From contig JAGMVK010000022.1 in the NCBI GenBank assembly GCA_020747065.1, forward strand, positions 868,001 through 932,000: 64,000 bases of DNA, read 5' to 3'. The notes beneath the pieces are model-generated. The model ran no database searches. It had not been told where the DNA came from and saw only the letters and a list, made by a program, of their open reading frames with translations. The DNA is from Cadophora sp. MPI-SDFR-AT-0126. Taxonomy: Eukaryota; Ascomycota; Leotiomycetes; Helotiales; Ploettnerulaceae. Of this stretch, positions 37,063 through 48,917 are shown in pieces. Within the stretch, counting starts at the first letter, position 1. Each line of letters opens with the position of its first letter. Position numbers and translations under genes: made by a program.

Positions 37063-38854
37063 ATGGCAGACGAACAAAAAGCCACCGCAGCTCCTGCTGA
37101 CAAGGGCAAAGCTCCAGAAGAGACCGTCGAGACCTCAACCACTGCGCAAGCCGAGTCCGACAACGAGGAAGAACAAGAGGACACGACAGCTCCAAGCACA
37201 GCTACAGGCGCAGCAAGCAAGAAGAAAAAGTCTAAACGAAAGCGCGTCAAAGCTGCGCTTGGAGGCGGGTCAAGTGAGGGATCAGGAAGCGCCTCAAGAG
37301 ATGACCTTAACAAGGCAGTCGGTGGGCTCGGCGCAGCAGACATCCAAGCAATATTGAAGATGAACCCGGCGCTGGCGCAGCAGATGGGCGTGGGTGAGGG
37401 GAGCGAGCTGTCTGATAAAAAGATACAGGAGGCGATGAAGAAGCTGAATTTGGAGGAGATTATGACGGGGCTGGCGTCCAGTGGAAAGAATGTGAAAGAT
37501 ATGGCGAGCTACAAGTTCTGGCAGACGCAGCCTGTCCCTAAGTTTGGAGAGAGCTCGGGACCAGTCGAGGAGGGCCCGTTCAAGATTGTGGATATTGAGA
37601 AGGTGCCAAAAGAGCCTGGAGCACTATTGCCGGGGTTCGAGTGGGTAACCATGGATTTGACAAAGGAAGAGGAGATTCAGGAGCTATTCTCGTTGCTGTA
37701 TGGACATTACGTTGAGGATGATGAGGCTATGTTCAGGTTCAATTATTCGGAATCCTTTCTTAGATGGTGAGTTCTCCATAGGGAAATGCGTAAGAGTCTT
37801 ACTAACGGTAAACAGGGCTCTTATGTGTCCTGGCTGGACCAAGGAATGGCATGTCGGTATCCGTGCTTCTGCTTCCCGCAAGCTGGTAGCTTTTATTTCA
37901 GCCATCCCCGTCGCCCTTCGTGTCAGAAAGAACGTCCTTCATGCTTCCGAGGTCAACTTCATGGTTGTTCACAAGAAGCTGCGATCAAAAAGAATGGCTC
38001 CAGTCCTCATCAAGGAAATCACCCGTCGTTGTTACCTTCTCAAGACCTGGCAAGCGATCTACACTGGTGGTGTTGTTCTTCCAAAGCCAGTCAGCACCTG
38101 CAGATACTTCCACAGATCTCTCGATTGGCAAAAGCTTTATGAAGTTGGATTTAGTCCTCTACCTGCCAACAGCAAGCCTCAGTACCAGATTCGCAAGTAC
38201 GCTCTACCAGACCACACTGCAACCAAGCATCTACGGCCGATGGAGGAGAAGGATATCGATGGCGTTCTCGACCTCCTGAAGCGTTACCTGGATAAGTTCG
38301 CTATGGCTCCAATGTTCACCAGAGAGGAAGTCGAGCACTGGCTCTTGTACAAGAAGACTTCTCCAGAAGAACAAGTCGTCTGGTCTTACGTGGTAGAAGT
38401 AAGCCATCCCTCACAGAACACATTCCATATACTCACATCCCAATTTTAGGACCCATCAACCAAAAAACTAACCGATTTCTTCTCCTTCTATATCCTCGAA
38501 TCATCCGTCATCAACAACGCAAACCACAAGAACGTCCGCGCAGCCTACCTATTCTACTACGCTACCGAACATGCCCTCTCCTCGCAATACTCCCGCGCGG
38601 ATCTCAAGAAACGCCTTAATGAACTCATGAATGACGCGCTGATCCTCGCTAAGAAATACAAGTTCGATGTCTTCAATGCCTTGACCTTGTTAGACAACAC
38701 ACTTTTCTTGGAGGACCAGAAGTTTGGTGCTGGTGATGGCCAATTGCATTACTACCTGTACAATTATAACACGAACGCTATTGCTGGCGGTGTTGATGCC
38801 AGGAATAATCTAGATGAGAAGAATGGGAGTGGAATGGGTGTGGTGATGCTGTAG
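37063..38854 (+). CDS. NMT1: Glycylpeptide N-tetradecanoyltransferase (N-myristoyltransferase)
   Basis: Transfers myristate from myristoyl-CoA to N-terminal glycine of proteins such as Arf GTPases. It is essential in many fungi and acts at ribosomes in the cytosol. Exons 37063-37766, 37816-38398, 38450-38854; introns 49 and 51 nt; 563 aa, longer than the yeast enzyme because of the N-terminal extension. That extension has an acidic part and a polybasic run (KKKKSKRKR) like the ribosome-binding segment of animal NMT. Conserved blocks: [80 protein letters not shown]-type 'CRYFHRSL', and the C-terminal [14 protein letters not shown]. The normal C-terminal carboxylate ends at MGVVML, matching the family's ...ML-type end. 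Confidence 0.97.
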
Positions 38855-39588
38855 GTCAAGTCAGGGGGGTTAGTAGTGGACTGTGGAGGGTCGGGGTGGA
38901 CTCGGGGATGTTTTCATGCATGGCTGGAATACCCAAAATGCTAGCGAATTGCGAGATTGGCAAATCGAATGTTTTTGCATGGATACTCTAAATGACAGTT
39001 TGACGATTTCCTGACTTCTCGATACCAATATGGTGTGACAAGCCAGAGGTTGACTTTGAAAAGTCTCGAACACCGGATCACGAGACTATGGTTTCCAATT
39101 CGTCGTTCACCTTGTACCCCCATTTCTCCAGAAGGTGTTGAGTAGACAAGAGACTCAAACTCTCCTCATCTAGTCTAGTGTCATTCTAGATTACCGAAAC
39201 TCTTGAGACAACTGCTCAAAATAGGATTTTGAGATTTGAGATATGAGTCTGAGCCAGTATCCAATATATGAGAACTCGATGATGAGATGAGATGTTCTAC
39301 GACCTGCAACAAAACCGTCTCATCAGAATACCAAGGCGGTGATTGGCTGTTCCAACTTGTTGGGGTAGAATGGAAGATCATAAGGCCGACTGGGTTGTTG
39401 ATTGTTGTGGTGTAAATAAAGGATGAATCTGGGTTTGTGGGAACGGGAGCTTGGAAGGGACGAGGTAAGTTATCAAACGAATGACGAACGATGTAAAGTT
39501 ATTGGTCCTCGCAATGTACAACACTCATCTAATTGGATTAAAATCAAGAAATGCAAAGCTGCTCAGCAGCTGCTAAGTCCTTACCCAT
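38855..39588. other. Intergenic between convergent genes
   Basis: 734 bp; short frames only, no repeat recognised. Confidence 0.5.
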
Positions 39589-40938
39589 TCACGCCTTCGG
39601 TAATTTCGCCACCTTCTCAACCATCCCGGCCACCATCTCATCATGCCACTTCCACTCCTCCAACATAAACACATGGCCCCTCCCTTCCCGAATAATCCCC
39701 GTCCCCGGCTCCAACATCTCAATCAGTTTCCGTCCATGCGGAACCGTAATCATATTATCCCTCGTCCCATGCAACACCATGATCCTCTCCCTCCCCACCC
39801 GATCCCCAATCTCCTTCAACTGCTCCCGCGTCTTCCGATGCCACCCAGCAGCAATCGCCTGCATCATGAATCCCTTCCTCGTGAATCCTTCTAAGTCCAT
39901 ACGTTTCGTTAATTCCTGCGCCGCGAAACGCTCGTAGTTGGTAGCGAACATGCCGTATTTTCCTGAGGGCGGCAGGACCACGTTTGGAGTTGACGAGTCG
40001 GGGACGACGGTGTCGTCGGGGGAGTCGAGCCAGGAGTCGGAGAAAAGCATCTTGGCGGCATCACTGACGGATTGGTCGAGCGTCTTTGGGATGAACATTC
40101 GGATGCGCGTGGACATGTTTTCGAGGAAGGTGGTGGTGTTTTCGATGGCTGCGGCGGTGGATATCAGGTTCAGACAGGCGATGCGTGTGGGTATCATGTA
40201 TGCCTGTTGCCAGTGTCAAAATTCAGATTTTGAAAGTACTGTCGCTGTACATACGACTTCCTGTGCGATCATCCCGCCCATCGATATCCCCGACACGTGA
40301 AGCTGGCGCTCTTCTGTCCAGCCCAGATGGTCTAGGAGCTCAAGGAGATCTTTGGCCATCTCGCTGGTGGAGTAGCGCATTAAGGGTTTCTCTGATTTAC
40401 CCATTCCTGCGAAGTATCAGCTGTTGTATTGCGGAGTCTCTGGAGAGGTATACCTCGGTTGTCGTAGATTAGTGTTGAATACTTGTCGCCTTCGTCATGG
40501 CCGAATCTCTTGGTTTGTCTTTGCCAGGACGACTATCTAGATCAGAGACCATCTCAATTACATTCAAATAATTGCCATATAACATACCTTAATCGTTCCC
40601 AGTCCCATAATCCACTACAAAGACCGAATGTCAGCGAATGCACGTGACCGTCGAAGTTGAACGAGGCAGGTTGCAATACAGGTGAGGAAGGCAAAGAAAG
40701 ATACAAACATACAACCATCTTAATATCACCCGTTCCATGAACCTCCCAATCAATCTTAATTGGCCCACCCCGTCCAACCGCAACAGGGAGCTGACCGCTC
40801 TTCGTGGGAGTCAGCTTCCATACCGTATCTGGGTATGATGGATGTGCGAGGATGTCCGCAACAGTTGGTCTTCCCGTTGGTGAAGTCCTGTTTGCCATCA
40901 GCTCGACCCACAAAAGCTCCTTCTGGATATACTTACAT
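39589..40938 (-). CDS. Alpha/beta hydrolase (cytosolic type)
   Basis: Six-exon model of 349 aa: 40938-40937 (the A and T of the start codon), 40887-40713, 40614-40588, 40532-40454, 40406-40255, 40203-39589. Introns are 49, 98, 55, 47 and 51 nt. The motifs appear only across splice sites: WIMGLGTIK (the 27-nt exon 3), LIYDNRGMGKSEKP (intron inside), nucleophile elbow VSGISMGGMIAQEV, LHGTRDNMITVPHG (acid) and GRGHVFMLEEW (His). The split start codon is explained by a good intron (GTAAGT...GCTGATGGCAAACAG). An ATG at 40898 inside that intron is in frame and would avoid it. No signal peptide. The substrate is unknown; similar genes lie both in primary metabolism and in catabolic clusters. Confidence 0.88.
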
Positions 40939-41498
40939 TGTTCCGCAGTGAAGATGAGGAGAGAATTGTTGGGTGTCAGTAGAAGTCGAGATGCTTCATG
41001 TGGCTGGGCGGGAGCCGAGGCCTGATATGAGAGGGCAGGCGAGGACGCTAACGCCGCTTGGACTCGGGAAGGGTTAGCGCTAATTCTAAACTCAACATCA
41101 ATTCCTCGTCGTGTTTCAACTGACTTGCAAAAGCAATAAGCCTCATCTCAAGCCGAGGCAGGCGAAAAGAACATAGTAGGACCAAGCGAAGCGGTCATTT
41201 CGGACGAAACGTCCCCATGATTGGCTCTTGACCACCACATCCTACCTTCGTATGTCCTCTAACGGAGGGCGGCTTACATACAATACCTCGCTCGTCTCGG
41301 ATACTTCTTCACCAAAACGTCTGAATATCGGCCAATTCAGTGACTTGATATTTGATCCAAGTGTGCACATTCGCGCATGTCAACGATACTCCGTTCCTGT
41401 CCGTGCCGGTCTGATAATTAGTGCCTGGTTTGTTCTCCACCAGAGGAAACCATCAAGGTGAACGAGCTTTCTAGGTGACGCCGAATGTCACGAGAGTG
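40939..41498. promoter_or_regulatory. Divergent promoter region between hydrolase and Zn2Cys6 regulator
   Basis: 560 bp between two divergent genes. CGG-type half sites occur but no clear palindromic pair stands out. No gene. Confidence 0.5.
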
Positions 41499-43812
41499 AT
41501 GCAGAACAGTCAGCAAAGACGAACAGTGAGAGGTCCTCGTCTTGGCACCCGAACACAAGTTGCATGTATCAACTGCAAGGACCGGAAGCTCAAGGTAATT
41601 AGCAAGTCTGAAAATGTGAAGCATGCTCTGACATTCTTCAAGTGCGATGCCCAGGTTCCAGCATGTACAGGCTGTCAAAGATATGGTTTGGGTAAGTCAT
41701 TTCAAGTTATTCGGCCTGAATCTTTTTGTTTAACCTGAATAGCGTGCCTTGTGGAAGACCCAAATACCAAAAGGCAACTGCCAAGAAATTATGTTGAAGG
41801 GCTGGAGGAACGTGTTGCCTTTCTCGAGAGTATCCTGCAGCAGTCTCAAGTAGAACCCAGTGATCCAAATATCACTCACCAAGGAGCCATTCAACCATCA
41901 CCTCCACTGGTTGCAGAACAGTATGGCGCGGAAGATGAGCCCGTCAGTGATCTTGCCTCAAAAGTTGGCATGCTGGGTTTGAAAGCAGCTGGAGCAGAGC
42001 CACATTATCTTGGATCTTCCTCAGTCTTCGCTTTCTCGCGGATCATCAACTCGTCTCTTCGCCAGATCACATCAACAAAACCAGGCTTTGCAAATGCGGG
42101 CCAAGACGTCACATCACCGCCCTCCCCATGTCTACTGCCAGATTATGCGACTGCCATGAAGCTCAGCAATGCATATTTCCGAAGCATACATCCCCAGTAT
42201 CCCTTCTTACATGAGCCGACGTTCAGGAAATGGGAAGCGGACTTGCTTCGGCCTACTGGCGATGCTCTTACCCTGAGCTTTGACTTCGTACCCATATTCT
42301 TTGTGAACATTGTGAGATCACCCCATACGTCGCTTCCAATATCGGCTAACATGGACTGTAGGTCTATGCCGTCGGGGCCTTACTCTTGCCCAACTCCGAG
42401 GAATTAGCACAGGTGAGTCGAAAACTGCGTTTGAAAGGTAAAATTGGGAGTCGTGCTAAACAGTCACCAGCAATTATACATCTCGGCCCAATTATACATC
42501 GACCATATTATGGCACTTGACAATCTAGAATCTATTCAGGCAGTCTTGTGTTGCACCATGTATTCTCTGCGCTCTTCAACAGGACCATCGATCTGGTATG
42601 TGCCAAGCCCACAAAGCAGTCGGGCTCATTCTTACTGTGGAGAAGGAAGTTGTCGGGGTTCGCCCTTCGAATGTGTACTGAGTTTGGGTACCACCGGAGT
42701 AGTCAACGCCTTGGATTGACTAACGATCTTCTCCGTCTGGAGCTTCGTAGACGCTCCTTCTGGTGCGTCTATGTGGTTGACTGCGCCATTGCCACCATGC
42801 TCGGAAGACCTCTTGGTATTTCTCTTGTAGAGGTTGATGCAGAGGTATGGCTGCCGGCAAGTTACATGAAGTCACGATGCACCTACTGATGCCTGAGAGA
42901 CAGCTGCCACTGGATATTAACGATTCAGAAATCACGAGTTCCGGATTATGTGGTCCAGTTAGAAGCTCATCAACCGATTCACCAACAACGACCACCATTG
43001 CGATTCATGTCATCCGCCTTCGCTGCCTCTGGGCAAGGATACACACATCTCTCTATTCGGACACCACTGCCTGTAACCCTAGTCATCCTACCTATGCCAC
43101 TCGAATCGAAGGACTACGCAGTGAGCTTGAACAGTGGTTAGCATCACGCCCACCTATTGCCCCCAATGTTAGCGAGTCGCTGTCCATTTTCGGGAGCTCG
43201 GATTGGTATCAACTCAATTATTCCTACTCGATAATAATGATCTATCGTGGCCAAATTACAAACGGCAAGGGCGCTCCAGATAAGATAGGTGCAGAATGTC
43301 TCAAAGCTGCCGAGAACATTTGCCACGGATACCGCCATCTTTACGTGGGGAGCAGGGGGAAGCCTGTGAACTACACATGGGGTTCTCTTCATTTCCTCTT
43401 CACAGCAGGTCTGACCTATCTGCATTGTCTTTGGAACTTTCCAAAGATTCGAGATGGGGTACGGCATGAGGATTTGATAAGCACTTGCACGGACTGTACC
43501 AGGGTTCTCATCGTGATGTCTCAACGATGGGAAACCGTGGCTCCTTACCACGACATTTTCGAAGCCCTTTCGAGCCGAACAATGACCATGATGTTGGAAA
43601 AGAGCCAAGCTCAGCGAACAGACCTACGTCCAATGCTGGTGTCGAACGGCCTGGACTCCGACGATTTGACACAATGGATGACCGGCATCAATGATGTTGG
43701 AATGTCAAATGTGGTTGATGAGATGCTGAACGGTCTCATCGGTGACTACAATTCACCGGGGCACGATGAACAGCAATTTTGGGATGAAATGATTACTGGT
43801 AGCTGTGCCTGA
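41499..43812 (+). CDS. Zn(II)2Cys6 transcription factor with fungal-specific middle domain
   Basis: Seven exons: 41499-41594, 41643-41691, 41743-42311, 42362-42412, 42471-42595, 42646-42844, 42904-43812; introns 48-59 nt; 665 aa. The zinc cluster C-INC-KDRKLK-C-DAQVPA-C-TGC-QRYGLA-C is assembled from the first three exons. A coiled segment follows (NYVEGLEERVAFLESILQQ), the usual dimerisation helix. The Fungal_trans domain starts near LSNAYFRSIHPQYPFLHEPTF, followed by LRMCTEFGYHRS and RRRSFWCVYVVDCAIATMLGRP. The start is the first ATG; the frame reaches further only to a GTG at 41475. It sits between a hydrolase and a sugar transporter, flavoenzyme and rhamnosidase, and may regulate them; that is inference. 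Confidence 0.93.
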
Positions 43813-44051
43813 CGATTTATGATCGACTCAACTTCGCTACAACAAAGCATTTCAAGGGTCTCAAATTTGCCCGCAGGACATAGCTGGAGTTTTCAGGACA
43901 GCAAACCCTCCAAGGTTCATTCTTCGTACTATCTACTATGCCCATGACACGGGAATGTTCAGTTCTTGCTACTGACCTGCGTTTCAGCTACAACCCTAAA
44001 AGCACCAGGATCAGAATCAATGGCATTCAAAAGTCGTCCTAGAATGTATTC

Positions 44052-45834
44052 TTACGAGGTCTTGTCACACCCATCCTCGGCGCTCTCAACGGTATCAATC
44101 AGCTGAACCTGTTTGACGCGCTGTCTCGCATTGAACCAGTGCCCTTCGAATATGGAATCGATCTGTTCGACACTCAAGCCAGCCACCTCAGGAACCATGG
44201 GGTAGACATAAAGCAAGGAGATGAAGCACCATCCAGCAAAGAACAGAAAAGCACCCTAATTATCAGTATTTGCTAGTAAAGATGGTAGACCGAACTGGAA
44301 AGCATAGATGAAGAGCCAGTGGAACGTTGCTCCCATGGCACCACTAAAAGATCGGATTCGATTAGGCCAGAGCTCGCCGCCGAAGACGTAAGAGAGTGTA
44401 AGAAGACCTGTCATTCAACGCGTGGTCAGTACATGTGTCCTGCTTATTCTGATACTTGTAAGTGTACACCGCTAAGAATACTAATCAACAGCGTATCCGA
44501 ACGCATGGATGAATTTTGCCGCGATCGCTGCTTGTGAGGAGGCTTGTGGTACGCTCCCTTCTTGTTTGTACTTGGTGTACACACCAATGAATACATCCGA
44601 CAGCATTTGCAAAGCGATGCCCACAAAGAGCGACTTCCGGCGACCCAGAGCATCGATAAAGAAGAACGATGCAATCAAACAGAAAAAAAAAAAATTGGAC
44701 ATTCCGTACATCCCGGTCAAGAATAGATTTCGTGTGGTGCCGCCTCCAGCACCCATCAGCATGAGGATTGGAACGAAATACAAGGTCACAGAGTTTGCGC
44801 CAGACAATTGCGCCAGTGCGTATGAAACAAGAGTTTGCTGGACACGGCGAAGGTTGGACGGAACCAGAAATGTTTCTCGCATGACACCAAGCAAGCTGTC
44901 GCCAGACTCCATCCTGGACTTGTTGATCGAGATTTCAATGTCGCAAAGCTCTCCTTGCACACGTAAATGATCAGCGGGCATTCCATGAAGTCTGGCCAAG
45001 GAGATTGTTGCCTCTTCTCGCCTGTCCACAAGTATCAGCCATCGTGGCGACTCGCAAGCCCGAAAGCTGCCGATATTGCAGCCGAACATGAAGATGCAAG
45101 GCGAGAAGAATACTGTCTGGTATTGTAGTCTGCTGGGAAGGATATACAGAAAGACACCGTAGACGCAAAAGACGGATGATACGAGGGAGAGACCCATTGC
45201 GACTAGGAACCAGGCTGTCAAGAGGCCACGGATCTCGGTTGGCGCAATCTCTACTATCGACATCAGGCCAGTCACCTCATACGGGGTCAGTTCATGTGCT
45301 TTCAAAAGCCCGTTGGTTTAATAAATTGAAGACTCACTGTGAGGGCACCGATTCCCAATCCTGAGATGATCCTTGATGCGTAGAGCCCCGGAAGCCCGGG
45401 TGCAAAGGCTCCAACAAGCTGTCCCACTGTCCAGATAAAAGTATACAGATGGAACGACCACAATCGACCAATGCGATCATTAACGAAGAAAGATAATGCA
45501 GCTCCAGCAGCATGCCCCACATATACGATCAAGACGAAGTTTCGAATCTCTTTTGCGTCTGCGCCAGATCGGATACCGAAGTGTTTCTGAAATCCTGGCA
45601 GAGATGGTATGACGGACGCTGAGCCTTGGTCCCATGCTGAGTTTCTGGTCAGTATATGCGTATCCCGGAAATGGATGATCTGGGAGGGATCTTACTCGCA
45701 GGAATAGCAGAAAATGCGTAGGGCAGGGCGGAAAGAATCCAGCTACGATTGAAGATCACCTCCCGGGGTGCAGTACGAATCGACTTGCCATGGCTGGCAA
45801 GGAGTGAGTTGGTGAAAATCTTGTTGATGCTCAT
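44052..45834 (-). pseudogene. MFS sugar transporter with a lost splice donor and a nonsense codon
   Basis: Major-facilitator sugar porter (hexose/quinate-type). Exons 45834-45696, 45636-45338, 45275-44486, 44407-44052, 528 codons if both lesions are ignored. Motifs: NDRIGRLWSFHLYTF, ISGLGIGALTV, EIAPTEIRG, ACESPRWL, DALGRRKS, YVFGGELWPNRIRSF. Two lesions stand out. First, the third intron (44485-44408) has ends AT..AG: phase, branch CTGAC, and family spacing all demand a GT at 44485-44484, so G changed to A. Second, TAG at 44258-44256 replaces the Trp of the conserved ANTDN-W-GAFLFF. Beyond it the frame continues cleanly to TAA at 44052. In the plus strand the second change is CpA to TpA. A 12-A run (44683-44694) also lies in exon 3 without shifting the frame. 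Truncation would remove the last transmembrane helices. Confidence 0.8.
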
Positions 45835-46563
45835 TTTGTGTGGAGGTTAGTGAGGGCTTGGTGGATGTTGTTTGGCAATTGATTCGTGAGTTGCGAGGAA
45901 GTCTTGTTTCGTGGGTGCAACTGAGAAATGCGCGTATGGTAAACAGCGAATATCAGGTTCCTGACGGGTATTTATCTTCCATTCAATCTCTCCTTCAACT
46001 CCTGTCCCTTATCAGACTATCGCACTGTCTCGGCTCATTTCAAAGCGTCGCCCGCTTGCTGCTCGGGTACGTCCCTTTCCAGTTCTTGAGGGCCATCCCG
46101 AGTTCTCTGCATTGCTATCTTCTTGTCTGTTGGAATTACCCAGTAGCACTGCATAGTGACTCTCCAATCTTCTGCCTGCTGTCAGAATGATGTGCAGTCT
46201 CAGCTGTCAGGACCCAGCGACCCACGTTCGAGCTACCGCGCTACTCGGATTCTCCCGACTAGCGAGACACCACGACATGCTTGCAATGAGAACGCTCCCA
46301 GATGTCTTCATCCGCGTCTCGGAAGATCCAAGCTGGCCAATGTGAGTCTCAAGTGCAATCTACAGTAAGTCGGTCTCTACCTGGTTATCAACGGGTTTGA
46401 ATTTCGTGGTAGACGTTGTGCTGGACATTTGTTTCCTCACTCGTCTCCTTCTGACTATCCAAACACGCGACATATCTCTGGGCTATTTTCATCTCCCTAT
46501 TTTCCAAGGCCTTCTCATTTCTCGTTTCGTATCCATTGCATATTCCGACTTTCAACATTAGCA
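45835..46563. promoter_or_regulatory. Divergent promoter region between transporter and FAD oxidase
   Basis: 729 bp separate the divergent start codons; overlapping short frames only (45840-46190, 46156-46368, plus). A pyrimidine-rich stretch precedes the FAD oxidase start. Confidence 0.5.
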
Positions 46564-48707
46564 ATGATCTCTTCAGACTCGAAAATAATCATAGTCGGTG
46601 GCGGCGTCTTCGGCTTGAGCACTGCATTGTGGTTAGCGCGAGGTGGCTACAAGAACATCACAATATTCGACCGCTGTGCTTTCGACAAGAATTTCTACAA
46701 CCCAGCAAATGGCTGTGATGGAGCGTCCGCAGACATCAACAAAGTGTTCAGAATGGCGTATGGAGAGAAGCTAAAGCAAGTAGTGTCCCTCAATAACGTA
46801 CAATTGGTCGGCAACTGACCAGATCTGAAGCTACCAGGACATGGCTATCGAGTGTAGGGATATATGGCTCTCGTGGAACAAGGTGATCGCAAAAAGTGAT
46901 CTTTCGGATTTGCCATCGGGCCTCACTCCTGAGGACAAACTTCTCTATACTTGCGGGACCTATTTCGTTTCGGAGGGCAGAGAAATGAACCAGTTCTACA
47001 AAGAGAGTCTGGATGCCATGGCGAAGACAGCTCCAGAATCACGGAAGATGCAATTCTTGAAGGTTTGACACCAAGAAGCACAATCGCAATGAGAAGGTTG
47101 GCTGATTTCATGAAGGGCAATAGTGAAGATGAAGAACGGCTTGGTCGAATCGATCCGAAATGGGTTGAGAAGTACCACGTCATTGACAAGATCAATGATG
47201 GAGAGACTAATGGCTTCATTGATATCAATGCTGGCATCACCATCGCAGACAAGGCAAGTCCTTTTACTACTCTGCATGACTCTCCAAGAGACTAACAACC
47301 TGCATGCCTGTGTCTACGCTCGACACCTATGTGTACAAGCTGGAGTCAAATTTGTTCTCGGAGAACCTCATGGCAAGCTTGATCATCTTGTCGCCGAGAA
47401 GCACTGTGCAGAAAAGAGAGTAACAGGCATCAAGACCTGTGACGGTAAGACTCACACAGCAGGCCTTGTCATTGTTGCTGGTAAGTTGCTAATCATTATT
47501 TCTCTGAGTACTTCGAAATGATGCTGACCGCATTCAGCTGGCAGCTGGTCTGCATCAGTGATTCCCGAAGCCCATAGAACCGTCGAAGCGACAGCAGGAG
47601 TAGTCATGTTCATCGACATACCAAAAGAGAGGCAAGACCTTCGAGAGAGATTCCATCCCGACAATTACCCCGTATGGTCTTACCGTCGAGGAACGGGCGA
47701 TGAGTACGCCGATGCTTAACAATTTGTTTTCGCTTGCTTATTGAGAGTACTAGTTACTATCAAGGGGGAAGTTTCCCAATCAACAGAGACGGCAGGATGA
47801 AGTTCGGTTTCCGTGGTCGCAAGGTACGTTGGAGCTGTGAAGTCTCTGTCCCAACCCTGATATCAGAAACTAATCGGGACCACGACACAGTTCACCAACT
47901 TCGCTGATCATCCAACGGAGTCAAATATGTATGTTGAAAGGTCCAAAAATCGAGTTTCTACTGACAAAACCAGACGCATTTCGACTCCACGAACCAAGTA
48001 CAGCAAAAATCCCATCGACACCGTCCCGCTGTATGCGCTGTCACGCATGAAGAAAGTTATTGCTCAGGGATTTCCTGAACTAGTTGAATTCGGCTTCACA
48101 GATAGTCGGGTAAATATTTCCGTTTGGCCAATAAGACTTGCGAACCATGCTGACTTGTCACTTCAGCTGTGCTGGTACACCGACAGCATCGATAACGAAG
48201 TAAATTATCCAACACCAAATTAGTGGCCCTGATCTGACTGACGCTCACAGTATGTCATCGACTACGTCCCTGGTTACTCTGATTCCCTCTTCATCTGCAC
48301 TGGAGGCTCGTAAGACCCATCTTCCCTACGCCAATCCCAACCCAGTACTAACTCAGTACAGCGGCCACGCTTTCAAATTCCTTCCCATACTAGGCCGGGT
48401 CAGTCTCTCCCCTACGCCTTCCTCTTCCTGCTCTTCCTCACCCATTAATCCCGACCCTAACATGAAAAACAACCAGCACGTCAAGAACCAACTCGAACGA
48501 ATCCCAGACCAATTCACAAACGCTTGGAAATGGCGGGTTGCTGAGGATGGGAAAGATAATAATGGATTGTCCGAAGGGGAAGATGGGCATAGGGTGCTTG
48601 CTAAAGCTGAGATGGCTACACGTAAGTCTCGTTTTGTGGGATTGTAAGGGAGATGTAACTGATGTTTGGTGGTTGTAGGCGCGGACTTCAAGTTCAGCGA
48701 GGATTGA
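46564..48707 (+). CDS. FAD-dependent amine/amino-acid oxidase (DAO family, saccharopine- or fructosyl-amine-oxidase-like)
   Basis: Oxidative deamination of a secondary amine or N-substituted amino acid, giving H2O2. Twelve exons: 46564-46775, 46831-47062, 47116-47253, about 47306-47480, 47538-47703, 47754-47823, 47891-48109, 48167-48199, 48251-48309, 48362-48398, 48477-48621, 48679-48707. The N-terminal dinucleotide fold is KIIIVGGGVFGLSTALWLAR followed by ITIFDR. Later blocks: [94 protein letters not shown]. Introns 1 (46776) and 3 (47254) have GC donors in the strong AAGCAAGT context. Intron 3 lacks a proper acceptor: the expected site is CAT before GCC at 47306, while the nearest AG (47289-47290) gives only a 37-nt intron and five extra residues. 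So it may be damaged. Confidence 0.82.
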
Positions 48708-48917
48708 AGTGATGGTTGGTTTGCAAGCTTCATGAGTGCATATGCATTTCAACTTTTTAGAAGATGTCGCAGCTTGTGGTGCTCTTCGAGGTCTTATTCT
48801 CAAATTGATTGTAACTAATGCTATTGCTTGCCAATAACAATTATGTCTTTTCAAGAAGTCCCCGCTTCGGCCTGTGGTACACTCAACCAGTGTCCACTTG
48901 GGGGCCAAGAGAGTGGG

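Noticed and set aside
47123..47521. Frameshift in the FAD oxidase
   Set aside because: The apparent frame changes at 47062/47116 and 47253/47306 are explained by introns, since the summed exons stay in phase and the motifs reappear.
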